A stretch of 64,000 nucleotides of DNA from Amycolatopsis sp. GM8 (lineage in GTDB: Bacteria > Actinomycetota > Actinomycetes > Mycobacteriales > Pseudonocardiaceae): NCBI RefSeq assembly GCF_021653975.1, contig NZ_JAJKFK010000001.1, positions 62,001 through 126,000 of the forward strand. Reading direction: 5' to 3'. Positions 41,597 through 48,618 of the stretch are shown piece by piece. Both the position numbers and the translations under genes were made by a program. Position 1 is the first letter of the stretch. Each line of letters begins with the position of its first letter. The notes beneath the pieces were generated by a model. It did no database searches, was not told the DNA's origin, and saw only the letters and a list, made by a program, of their open reading frames with translations.

Positions 41597-43170
41597 GCCG
41601 CCTCCTCCGTTCTGGCGCCCAGCGACAGATGGGACATGTTGAGCACCGTCTTGTCCTTTCCGCTGAGCGTTCCGGCGATCCGGCCGTGGCGCATCACGAG
41701 GATGCGGTGGCAGACCGCGATGAGCTCCTCGGTGTCCGAGGAGCTGACGACCACGCCCGCGCCCGCTTCGGCCGCGGCCAGGATTTCCTTGTGCAGCAAG
41801 GCTTTCGTCGCGATGTCCACGCCCTGCGACGGTTCGTCCAGCAGCAGCACCTTCGGCGCGGTGCGCAGCCACTTGCCGAACAGGACCTTCTGCTGGTTGC
41901 CGCCGCTGAACGCGGACAGCGGGCGTTCGGCGTCGGGCGGGCGCACGGCGAGCCGGGAGAACCAGCCCGCGCACTCCGTCCGTTCGCGTTTGCGCGACAG
42001 CCGCGGCCAGCGCCAGTGCTTACGCAGGTCCGCGAGCATCAGGTTCTCCCGGGCCGTCAGGTCGATCACGGCGCCGGAGACCTTGCGGTCGGGCGGCAGG
42101 TAGGCGACACCGGCACCGATCGCGAGGTCCGGACGGCCGGGCCGCAGCGCCGCGCCGCCGACGCGCACCGTGCCGACTTCGCGCGGGACGCCGCCGAAGA
42201 TCGTGGACAGCAGGGTTTCCCGGCCGGAGCCGGTGATCCCGGCGATGCCGACCACTTCGCCTTGGCGCACTTCGAGGTCGATCGCGGTCACCTCCACCGA
42301 CGTGAGGTTCTCGACGCTGAGCAACACCGGCGCACCGGCGCCCGGCTGCGCGCTGTGCTCGGCGTCGACCGCGTCGAGTTCACCGCCGACGAGCAGGTCC
42401 ACCAGCGCGGGCCGGTCGAGGTCGGCGACGGCGCGGGTGGCGACCTTGCGCCCGTCCCGCAGCACGGTCACCGTCTCGGCGACGGCGAACACCTCCTCGA
42501 TGCGGTGCGTCACGTAGATGACCGCGACGCCGGCGCGTGCGACGGAGCGCACGATGTCCAGCAGCTGCGCGACTTCCTTCTGCGGCAGGCGCGCGGTGGG
42601 TTCGTCCAGCACGAGCAGGCGCGGCTGCCCGCTGTCGTCGGGCCGCAGCGCGCGGGCAACGGCGACCGCGGTCTGCCGCGCGGGCGACAGCGTCGAGACG
42701 ACGCGCTTCGGGTCGATGTCGACGCCCGCGCGTTCGAGGTCGGCGAGCGCCGTGCGGCGGGCGGCCCGGCCGTCGATCGTGCCGAGCACCGTGCGGTACC
42801 CGCCGCCGAGGTTGAGGTTGTCGAGTACGGTCTCGGTGCCGATCAGGCCGAGGTCCTGGTGCACGAAACGGCAGCCCAGCGCGTGCGAGGACGCCGCCGA
42901 GCCCGGGGTGAGCCGCCGCCCGCCGACGTGGACCTCGCCGCCGTCGGGTTTGTGGTAGCCCGACAGGCACTTGATGAACGTCGACTTGCCGGAGCCGTTC
43001 TCGCCGAGGAGCGCGTGCACCTCGCCGGGGCGGATGTCCAGGTCGATCGGCTGAAGGGCCTTCGTGGGCCCGAAGGACTTGCTCATCCCCCGCACGGACA
43101 GCGCCGGCGCGTCGCCGGTCTCCCGCGCGGCCGCGTCGGTGACCGCGACGGTCGTTTCGCCATTCGCCAC
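41593..43170 (-). CDS. Ribose-type ABC transporter ATPase with two nucleotide-binding domains
   Basis: A 525-residue RbsA/MglA-type protein. The first domain has Walker A GENGSGKST and Walker B LLVLDEPTARL. The second has the usual degenerate Walker A GITGSGRET, signature FSGGNQQKVLFGKW and Walker B LLLDEPSQGVD. It powers the importer. The first gene of the operon, it is preceded by two operator copies and a promoter: TTGACT, 16 bp, TAACAC on the minus strand. The operon order is ATPase, permease, SDR B. Confidence 0.92.
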   Translation of the reverse strand: MANGETTVAVTDAAARETGDAPALSVRGMSKSFGPTKALQPIDLDIRPGEVHALLGENGSGKSTFIKCLSGYHKPDGGEVHVGGRRLTPGSAASSHALGCRFVHQDLGLIGTETVLDNLNLGGGYRTVLGTIDGRAARRTALADLERAGVDIDPKRVVSTLSPARQTAVAVARALRPDDSGQPRLLVLDEPTARLPQKEVAQLLDIVRSVARAGVAVIYVTHRIEEVFAVAETVTVLRDGRKVATRAVADLDRPALVDLLVGGELDAVDAEHSAQPGAGAPVLLSVENLTSVEVTAIDLEVRQGEVVGIAGITGSGRETLLSTIFGGVPREVGTVRVGGAALRPGRPDLAIGAGVAYLPPDRKVSGAVIDLTARENLMLADLRKHWRWPRLSRKRERTECAGWFSRLAVRPPDAERPLSAFSGGNQQKVLFGKWLRTAPKVLLLDEPSQGVDIATKALLHKEILAAAEAGAGVVVSSSDTEELIAVCHRILVMRHGRIAGTLSGKDKTVLNMSHLSLGARTEEAA

Positions 43171-43265
43171 GTTCGGCCATCCTCACCGGATCTCGGCGGT
43201 CGGGGACGTGCCTCGCTGCACGCCCGCCCCGCTCTCGATGGAGTGTTACACGGCACACATGCCGA

Positions 43266-43318
43266 GTCAACGATTACGTTGACCAGGCACCGTTCACGTC
43301 GGCAACGCGCGCGTTGAT
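43266..43318. promoter_or_regulatory. Two island operators upstream of the importer operon
   Basis: GTCAACGATTACGTTGAC (43266-43283) is a perfect copy whose minus-strand half forms the -35 TTGACT. GGCAACGCGCGCGTTGAT (43301-43318) is a weaker second copy 35 bp upstream in the transcription sense. Confidence 0.7.
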
Positions 43319-43332
43319 CGAGCGCGCGGGGC

Positions 43333-43380
43333 GCAAACTCACCGTCGCCGCGAGCAAACTCACCGACGTGGCGCGCAAAC
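43333..43380. repeat. Three 21-bp-phased direct repeats of GCAAAC
   Basis: GCAAACTCACCG begins at 43333 and 43354, and GCAAACAC at 43375, exactly 21 bp apart (two helical turns). They lie upstream of the importer operators and could be sites for an activator. There is no supported gene in this 250-bp gap. Confidence 0.45.
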
Positions 43381-43419
43381 ACGGCTGTCGGACGAGAGGC
43401 GCGGCTTCGTCCGGCATAG

Positions 43420-44808
43420 CTAGGCGAAAGTGCCGGTTTCGCGGAAGGCGCCGTTGCGGCCGCGCGGGATCTCCGCCTCCGTCAGCGGTGTCGCGACCTC
43501 CTGCGGCGTCGGGCCGATTTGCCGCGCCACCGGCCACAGCCGGTCACGATCGAGGCCGTAGACGACGCACGCGGTTTCGCCGAGGATGAGGCGTGTCTCG
43601 TCCTCGGGCACGTCGTGGAAGGTGTGCCGGATGGACTCCGGCGTATGCGGCCAGGTGCCTTCCAGATGCGGGTAGTCCGTGCCCCACAACAGCTGGTTCA
43701 GCCCCACCTCATGCCGGTACGCGACCTCGTACGGCGCCAGGAAACTCCCCGACAGCACGCAGTTCTGCCGCCAGTAGAAGCTCGGCTTCTCCGGCAGCGC
43801 CTCGGGGCTGCGCGGGTCCTCGTCGATGTCGCTGCCCGAGTACAGGAACGGCGCCGCCGGGTACACGCCCGGCCCCTGCCGCTCGGCGCGGGTGCCCGCG
43901 TCGTAAACCGTGTCGAGGTGCGTCACGAGGTCGGGCGCGAACTCGGTGCGCTGCTCGGTGAGCACATAGGTCAGTGCCGGATGGCGGTGGAAGACCCCGC
44001 CGAAGATCAGCTGCGCGAGCGCGCGGTTGCCGAGCCAGTGGTTCTCCGCGATGTGCAGGAAACGCCCCCGCCGCGCGGCGGCACCGATCGGTTCCTCACC
44101 GCCGCCGCTGTGCGTGACCAGCACGGTGCCGGTCTCCTCGCACACCGCCCAGAGCCGGTCGTAGACGTGGTCGGTGTACGGCGTGAGGTCGTGGCGCGGC
44201 GCGGGCAGATTCAGCACGCGCAGGCCGCGCGACGCACCCCACTCAGTCTCCTTGATCGCGAGATCGACGTCCCACACGGGATTCTGCAGCACGCCGACCA
44301 GCCGGTCCGGATTCACGCTGATGTGGTCGGCGAGCCACCGGTTCCAGATCACCTGGGCGGCCGAGCGCAGTTCCGTGGAAACCCCGGCAAGCCCGGCGTT
44401 CCAGCCCTTGCCCAGGAACGGCAGCTCTTCGAAGTTCTGCCCGCCGGCGAAGACGACCTCGGCGGCCACGCCCGAGCTGTCCATGTGCGCCAGGCGGACG
44501 TGCGGATCCCAGTGCCCGGCGCATTCGACGCACTCCGCGGTACCTTCAAGGCCCAGCTCGCGCAGCGTCGCGCCGGGCTTGTTCCGCGCGCGGCCCGCGT
44601 CGACGAGTTCGCGCATCTTTTCCGCGTGCACGCGGGCCTGCGCGCAGTACTCGTCGAAATCGCGAACGTACTTTTCCGGGCAGTACGGCCGCAGGTATTT
44701 CTCCGGCGGCGGTCCCGCGTGCGAATCGCTGGAAACGATCAGATAGCGCTCGCCGCGCAACGCGGCCATTTCGCGCAGTGCCGGCCTGGCCTTCCGAGGT
44801 GGGGTCAT
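43420..44808 (-). CDS. Amidohydrolase-2 family protein (paralogue C)
   Basis: A 462-residue TIM-barrel hydrolase starting at the ATG 44808 behind GGAGGACG. Motifs are SSDSHAGPPPEKYL (about 25-38), VTHSGGGEEP, YVLTEQRTEF and LLWGTDYPHLEGTWPHTPES. It is closest in layout to paralogue A, sharing the TEQ and DYPH-EGTW stretches. The gene is transcribed alone, divergent from SDR C, with the operator at 44867-44884 between them. Probably hydrolyses or decarboxylates a ring-derived intermediate. Confidence 0.85.
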   Translation of the reverse strand: MTPPRKARPALREMAALRGERYLIVSSDSHAGPPPEKYLRPYCPEKYVRDFDEYCAQARVHAEKMRELVDAGRARNKPGATLRELGLEGTAECVECAGHWDPHVRLAHMDSSGVAAEVVFAGGQNFEELPFLGKGWNAGLAGVSTELRSAAQVIWNRWLADHISVNPDRLVGVLQNPVWDVDLAIKETEWGASRGLRVLNLPAPRHDLTPYTDHVYDRLWAVCEETGTVLVTHSGGGEEPIGAAARRGRFLHIAENHWLGNRALAQLIFGGVFHRHPALTYVLTEQRTEFAPDLVTHLDTVYDAGTRAERQGPGVYPAAPFLYSGSDIDEDPRSPEALPEKPSFYWRQNCVLSGSFLAPYEVAYRHEVGLNQLLWGTDYPHLEGTWPHTPESIRHTFHDVPEDETRLILGETACVVYGLDRDRLWPVARQIGPTPQEVATPLTEAEIPRGRNGAFRETGTFA

Positions 44809-44866
44809 CGACGTCCTCCGCTCGACAGCGCTCGGACCTCCGACGCTAGGGCGAGAAACAAGAGTA

Positions 44867-44884
44867 GTCAACCGCAACGTTGAC
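44867..44884. promoter_or_regulatory. Island operator between amidohydrolase C and SDR C
   Basis: GTCAACCGCAACGTTGAC has perfect arms. It lies 17 bp before the SDR C start. TAGGGT (44889-44894) seven bases before the ATG could be a -10 giving a leaderless transcript. Confidence 0.7.
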
Positions 44885-44901
44885 TGGGTAGGGTTACCGG
44901 A

Positions 44902-45789
44902 ATGGACAGTCTCGACGGCAAAGTCGCCGTGATCACCGGTGCCGGCAACGGCATCGGCCGGGCCGAAGCGGTGCTGCTCGCCGAACGCGGCGCGGCGGTC
45001 GTCGTCAACGACGTCGGCCGGGACCTCGCGGACGAAGTGGTCGCGGAAATCGTCGCGGCTGGTGGCCGCGCCGAGGCGAACTACGCGGATGTCTCGGACT
45101 GGAAATCGGGTCACGAAATGGTCCGGCAGGCGGTGGAGAATTTCGGCGGGCTCGACGTTGTGGTCACGAACGCCGGGCTGGTGCGGCGCGCACCGATCAC
45201 CGAGGTCACCGAAACCGAACTCGACACCCAGATGTCGGTGCTGTTCAAGGGAACCTACGGGTTGATCCACCACGCCGCCGCGTACTGGAAGCGCGAATCG
45301 GAGGCGGGCCGGCACGCGCATCGCACGATCGTCGCGACGTCGTCCAGCGCCGGGGTTCCCGGTGGCGTGCGGGAATTCTCGGTCTACGGCGCGATGAAGG
45401 CCGGTATCGCCGCGCTCGTCCTCGGTGCGGCGCTGGAGTTCCGGCCGTTCGGCGTCACGGTCAACGCGATCCTGCCGCACGCGGCCACCCGGATGGACGC
45501 GCTCGCGAAAGGCCTCGCCGAGCCGGGACCCTACGCCCCGGACGATCCCGATCCGCTGAATCCACGGCATGTCGCGAACGTCGTCGGCTACCTCGCGTCC
45601 GCGCGCGCCGCCTGGCTGTCCGGCCAGGTTTTCGAGATCACCGGAACCCAGGTGCGCCAGTGGGTCCCGTGGAGCGTCGCGGCCGAGGTGGACGACGACG
45701 TCGCATGGACCGGCGAGGCACTCGACACCGCACTGGCCACCCGCGTCTACGGCACCCTGCCGGGCGGACGCGTCATCCCGAAGAGGTGA
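44902..45789 (+). CDS. SDR-family oxidoreductase (SDR C, 17beta-HSD4-like)
   Basis: A 295-residue short-chain dehydrogenase resembling the dehydrogenase domain of multifunctional hydroxyacyl-CoA enzymes. Motifs are VITGAGNGIGRAEAVLLAER, NDVGRD, VTNAG and the catalytic SSSAGVPGGVREFSVYGAMK. Such enzymes oxidise 3-hydroxyacyl-CoA or cyclic alcohols. The start has no ribosome site and may be leaderless. The stop is 5 bp before the SnoaL-like gene, so both form an operon. Confidence 0.87.
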   Translation: MDSLDGKVAVITGAGNGIGRAEAVLLAERGAAVVVNDVGRDLADEVVAEIVAAGGRAEANYADVSDWKSGHEMVRQAVENFGGLDVVVTNAGLVRRAPITEVTETELDTQMSVLFKGTYGLIHHAAAYWKRESEAGRHAHRTIVATSSSAGVPGGVREFSVYGAMKAGIAALVLGAALEFRPFGVTVNAILPHAATRMDALAKGLAEPGPYAPDDPDPLNPRHVANVVGYLASARAAWLSGQVFEITGTQVRQWVPWSVAAEVDDDVAWTGEALDTALATRVYGTLPGGRVIPKR

Positions 45790-45794
45790 GCACC

Positions 45795-46286
45795 ATGTCC
45801 GACCAGGCCGAGATCATCGCCCTGTGCCAGCGTCCACACTGGATCTACGACCACGACCTGTGGGACGAGGTCGACGACGTGTTCACCGACCCCCTCGCCA
45901 TGCCGACCGCCGCCGAAGCGGCGTCCGCCGGATTCGACCAGAACACCTACCTGAGCGGCTACCGGCGCTCGCGCGACGACGTGAAGCGCGGGCTGGCGAC
46001 GTTCAAGGCCGGGCTGCTCACCCAGCACCTGGTGGCCGGACACCACGTGACGCTGGACGGCGACACGGCTGTGTGCCGCGCGCATTCGATCAACATCCAC
46101 CTGCCCGCCGCGAAGCCCGACGGGGACGCGCTTCTCGCGCACGGCAACGAATACCGCTTCGACTGCGTCCGCACGCCGGCCGGCTGGCGGATCCGCGGTT
46201 TCGTGGCGTGGGTGCTGTGGAGCCGCGGGGACGAGAGCACGCACGACGCGACGGCGAAGCAGGCCGCCTGGCTCGCGTCGAAGTGA
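45795..46286 (+). CDS. SnoaL/NTF2-fold protein
   Basis: A 163-residue protein of the SnoaL-like/NTF2 fold: an N-terminal helix with the active-site-type HWIYDHDLWDEVDDVFTD, then beta strands QHLVAGHHVTLDGD and GWRIRGFVAWVLW. Family members are isomerases, cyclases, dehydratases or hydrolases of polyketides and steroids. The ATG at 45795 overlaps a GAGGTGAG site provided by the end of SDR C. A ring isomerisation or hydration step next to SDR C is plausible but unproven. Confidence 0.75.
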   Translation: MSDQAEIIALCQRPHWIYDHDLWDEVDDVFTDPLAMPTAAEAASAGFDQNTYLSGYRRSRDDVKRGLATFKAGLLTQHLVAGHHVTLDGDTAVCRAHSINIHLPAAKPDGDALLAHGNEYRFDCVRTPAGWRIRGFVAWVLWSRGDESTHDATAKQAAWLASK

Positions 46287-46301
46287 CCTTTGTGGACGGT
46301 C

Positions 46302-47123
46302 CTACTTCGTGCCGATGACCGACAGGTCCGGCATCGGGCTCTCGACGCTGACCCCGCCGTCGACGCCCAGGATCTGTCCCGTGACGTGCCGCGCCAGCGG
46401 CGAGGCGAGGAACACGACCGCGTTCGCGATGTCCTCCGGCTTTCCGCGGCGCCGCAAGGGAATCGTCGCGTTCATCGCCGCGACGGTGGCTGCCGGGAGC
46501 GCGGCCGTCGCGGCGGTTTCGGTGGCACCAGGAGAAACCATGTTCATCCGGATGCCGTCCTTGCCGTACTCGCACGCGATCGACTTGACCAGATGCGCGA
46601 GACCGGCTTTGGCGGCACCATAGGCGACCATGTTGGGCGAGCCGTGCCCGGCGGTGCCCGCGTCCGAGCCGATGCTCACGATCGCGCCGCCGGTGCCCTG
46701 CTCCACCATGATCTTCAGGGTCGCCTTCAGCGCACGGTAGACGTAGCGGATGTTGACATCGAAGACGAAGTCCCACTCGTCGTCGGTCCAGGTGTCGAGC
46801 CGGTCGAAGGGCATCCCGAACGCCATCAGTCCACCGACGACGGTCACCAGGGCGTCGATCCCGCCCAGCCCGTCGCGCGCCCGCGCCACCGCGCGCTCGA
46901 TGTCCGCGCCGTCCCGGATGTCGGCGACCACCGGGACGCCGCGGCGGCCCTGCGCCGCCACGCTGTCCGCGGCGGCCTTGGCCCGTGCCTCGTCGACGTC
47001 GACCACGGCGACGTCCGCTCCCGCGGCGGCGAGGCCCGCGGTGATCGCGGCGCCGATGCCACCGCCACCACCGCCGATCACGAGCACCCGGAGTCCGGGC
47101 ATGATGTCGCGCGCCGTCGGCAT
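46302..47123 (-). CDS. SDR-family oxidoreductase (SDR D)
   Basis: A 273-residue short-chain dehydrogenase. The cofactor motif is VIGGGGGGIGAAI, then DALVTVVGGLMAF and the catalytic SIGSDAGTAGHGSPNMVAYGAAKAG. The ATG at 47123 lies 2 bp after the PrpD-family stop, so the genes are one operon. It is a paralogue of SDR B, sharing the VTVVGG turn. Its substrate is likely an alcohol or hydroxyacyl-CoA of the same pathway. Confidence 0.87.
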   Translation of the reverse strand: MPTARDIMPGLRVLVIGGGGGGIGAAITAGLAAAGADVAVVDVDEARAKAAADSVAAQGRRGVPVVADIRDGADIERAVARARDGLGGIDALVTVVGGLMAFGMPFDRLDTWTDDEWDFVFDVNIRYVYRALKATLKIMVEQGTGGAIVSIGSDAGTAGHGSPNMVAYGAAKAGLAHLVKSIACEYGKDGIRMNMVSPGATETAATAALPAATVAAMNATIPLRRRGKPEDIANAVVFLASPLARHVTGQILGVDGGVSVESPMPDLSVIGTK

Positions 47124-47125
47124 GG

Positions 47126-48502
47126 CTAGTTGGTGAGCGCGGTGATGTCGCCGACCGTGTGCTTCTCCAGGTTCAGCACCACGTCGACGACCTGGTCGGC
47201 CTTGGCGCCCAAGGACTTCGCGGTGTTGGCGAACATCGCGACGCGCTCGTCGAGCGTGTACGTGGTGTCCTCCAGGCTGGAGACGACCTTCGTGAGCACG
47301 CGGCCGTCGTCGAGGGTCATGGTGACCGTCTGGTCGGCGAACCCGCGGACGCTCTCGCCCTCGGTGACGGTCACGGTGACGCGCTCGCGCGCCGCGACGT
47401 ACCGCGGGTCGCGGGCGGCCTTGTCGTCGAACGCGTGCGTGTACGGCAGCTCGGGGATTCCGCCGACCAGCAGGCCCGCCACGCCCTGACGGATGCTGAA
47501 CTTGGCTTGCTCGCCGCTGACGGGGTCGCGGAAGGGCGCGATGCGGTCGGCCCACGGCGGCACGACCAGTTCGATGTGCGCGATGTCCCCGGGCTCGACA
47601 CCGTGCTCCCGCATCAGCTCGATCGTGCCGTAGATGGTCTGGTGCGTCAGGCCGCACGAACCGTACCGCTTCGGCGCGATGCCCTGGCTCACCAGGAAAA
47701 GCTCGCCGCCGAGGCCCGCCGTCAGCTTGTCCGCGTCGTACGGGCGCGAACCGTCGAGGCCCGCGTACTGCATGCCCCACGAGTGGGCGCCGTCGAGGAA
47801 GTCGACGCAGCTGGTGAAGCCGCGCGCGGCCATCTGTGCGGCGAGCACGCCGGTGCGGGTGGGCACGCCCGCCTCGTGCACGTGTGCCATCGAGCCACAG
47901 CCGCGGGTGCTGCCGTTGCCGAGCGGGAGCGCGGTGCCGAGCGCGTTCCGCAGCCGGTCGGCGTCGAGTGCGAAGAGCCTGCCACCGGTCACCGCGGCGG
48001 CCGCGGGCCCGACGAGCGAGATCCCCATGAAACCGCGGTCGCACGCGCCGATCCCGGACAGGCCGAGCCTGCCCTGCATCTCGACGCCGGCCACCACGGC
48101 GGCGATGTAGTCGCGGCCGGAGGAGTTCTTGAAGTCGCCGACGGCCAGCCCCGCCGCGATGGGCGGCACCAGGCCCGAGCCGGGGACGGTCCCGTAGGAC
48201 TCCAGCTCGTCGGCGTGGGCCAGCGAGCCGTTGACGTACGCGGCCTCGGCGACCGACGTCTTGAAACCGCCGCCGATGATCTGTGCCTGCGGCACCGCGC
48301 CCAGCTCGCGAGCGTACTCGACGAGCATCTTGCTGACCGGCTGGTTGTGCGCGAGCACCATGTGCCCGACGGCCTCCAGGGTGAAGATCTTGACGATCTC
48401 CACCGCCCGGTCCGGCAGATCCTCGAACCTCAGTCCGACCAGGTACTCCGACAGGGCCCGGGTGATCCCGCCCTTGTCCAGGGCGACAGTGCCAGCAGTC
48501 AT
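47126..48502 (-). CDS. MmgE/PrpD-family protein
   Basis: A 458-residue member of the 2-methylcitrate dehydratase (PrpD) family. Motifs include AAYVNGSLAHADELESYGTV (about 91-110), HEAGVPTRTGVLAAQMAARG (about 205-224) and KRYGSCGLTHQTI. PrpD-like proteins dehydrate or isomerise hydroxy-carboxylic acids without an iron-sulfur cluster. First gene of an operon with SDR D. The promoter is TTGACT, 18 bp, TAACGT (minus strand, -10 at 48510-48515), seven bases before the ATG, so the message is probably leaderless. Confidence 0.87.
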   Translation of the reverse strand: MTAGTVALDKGGITRALSEYLVGLRFEDLPDRAVEIVKIFTLEAVGHMVLAHNQPVSKMLVEYARELGAVPQAQIIGGGFKTSVAEAAYVNGSLAHADELESYGTVPGSGLVPPIAAGLAVGDFKNSSGRDYIAAVVAGVEMQGRLGLSGIGACDRGFMGISLVGPAAAAVTGGRLFALDADRLRNALGTALPLGNGSTRGCGSMAHVHEAGVPTRTGVLAAQMAARGFTSCVDFLDGAHSWGMQYAGLDGSRPYDADKLTAGLGGELFLVSQGIAPKRYGSCGLTHQTIYGTIELMREHGVEPGDIAHIELVVPPWADRIAPFRDPVSGEQAKFSIRQGVAGLLVGGIPELPYTHAFDDKAARDPRYVAARERVTVTVTEGESVRGFADQTVTMTLDDGRVLTKVVSSLEDTTYTLDERVAMFANTAKSLGAKADQVVDVVLNLEKHTVGDITALTN

Positions 48503-48509
48503 ATCAGCG

Positions 48510-48611
48510 ACGTTAGCCCGGCCCCGACCAGCTAGTCAACATCCGTGTTGCACTCCGGGTGACAGCTATGCAACACGCGCGTTGACTGGACCCGGCGCCG
48601 GATTCTACTGT
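48510..48611. promoter_or_regulatory. Divergent promoter pair with two island operators
   Basis: GTCAACATCCGTGTTGCA (48535-48552) overlaps the leftward -35 of the PrpD gene. TGCAACACGCGCGTTGAC (48569-48586) overlaps the rightward -35 TTGACT (48582-48587) of the CaiB gene, whose -10 is TACTGT (48606-48611). Both genes appear leaderless. Confidence 0.7.
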
Positions 48612-48618
48612 GGGTTCC

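Noticed and set aside
42230-42250. Degenerate second Walker A in the importer ATPase as a defect
   Set aside because: GxxGxGR in the second domain is normal in RbsA/MglA-type ATPases.
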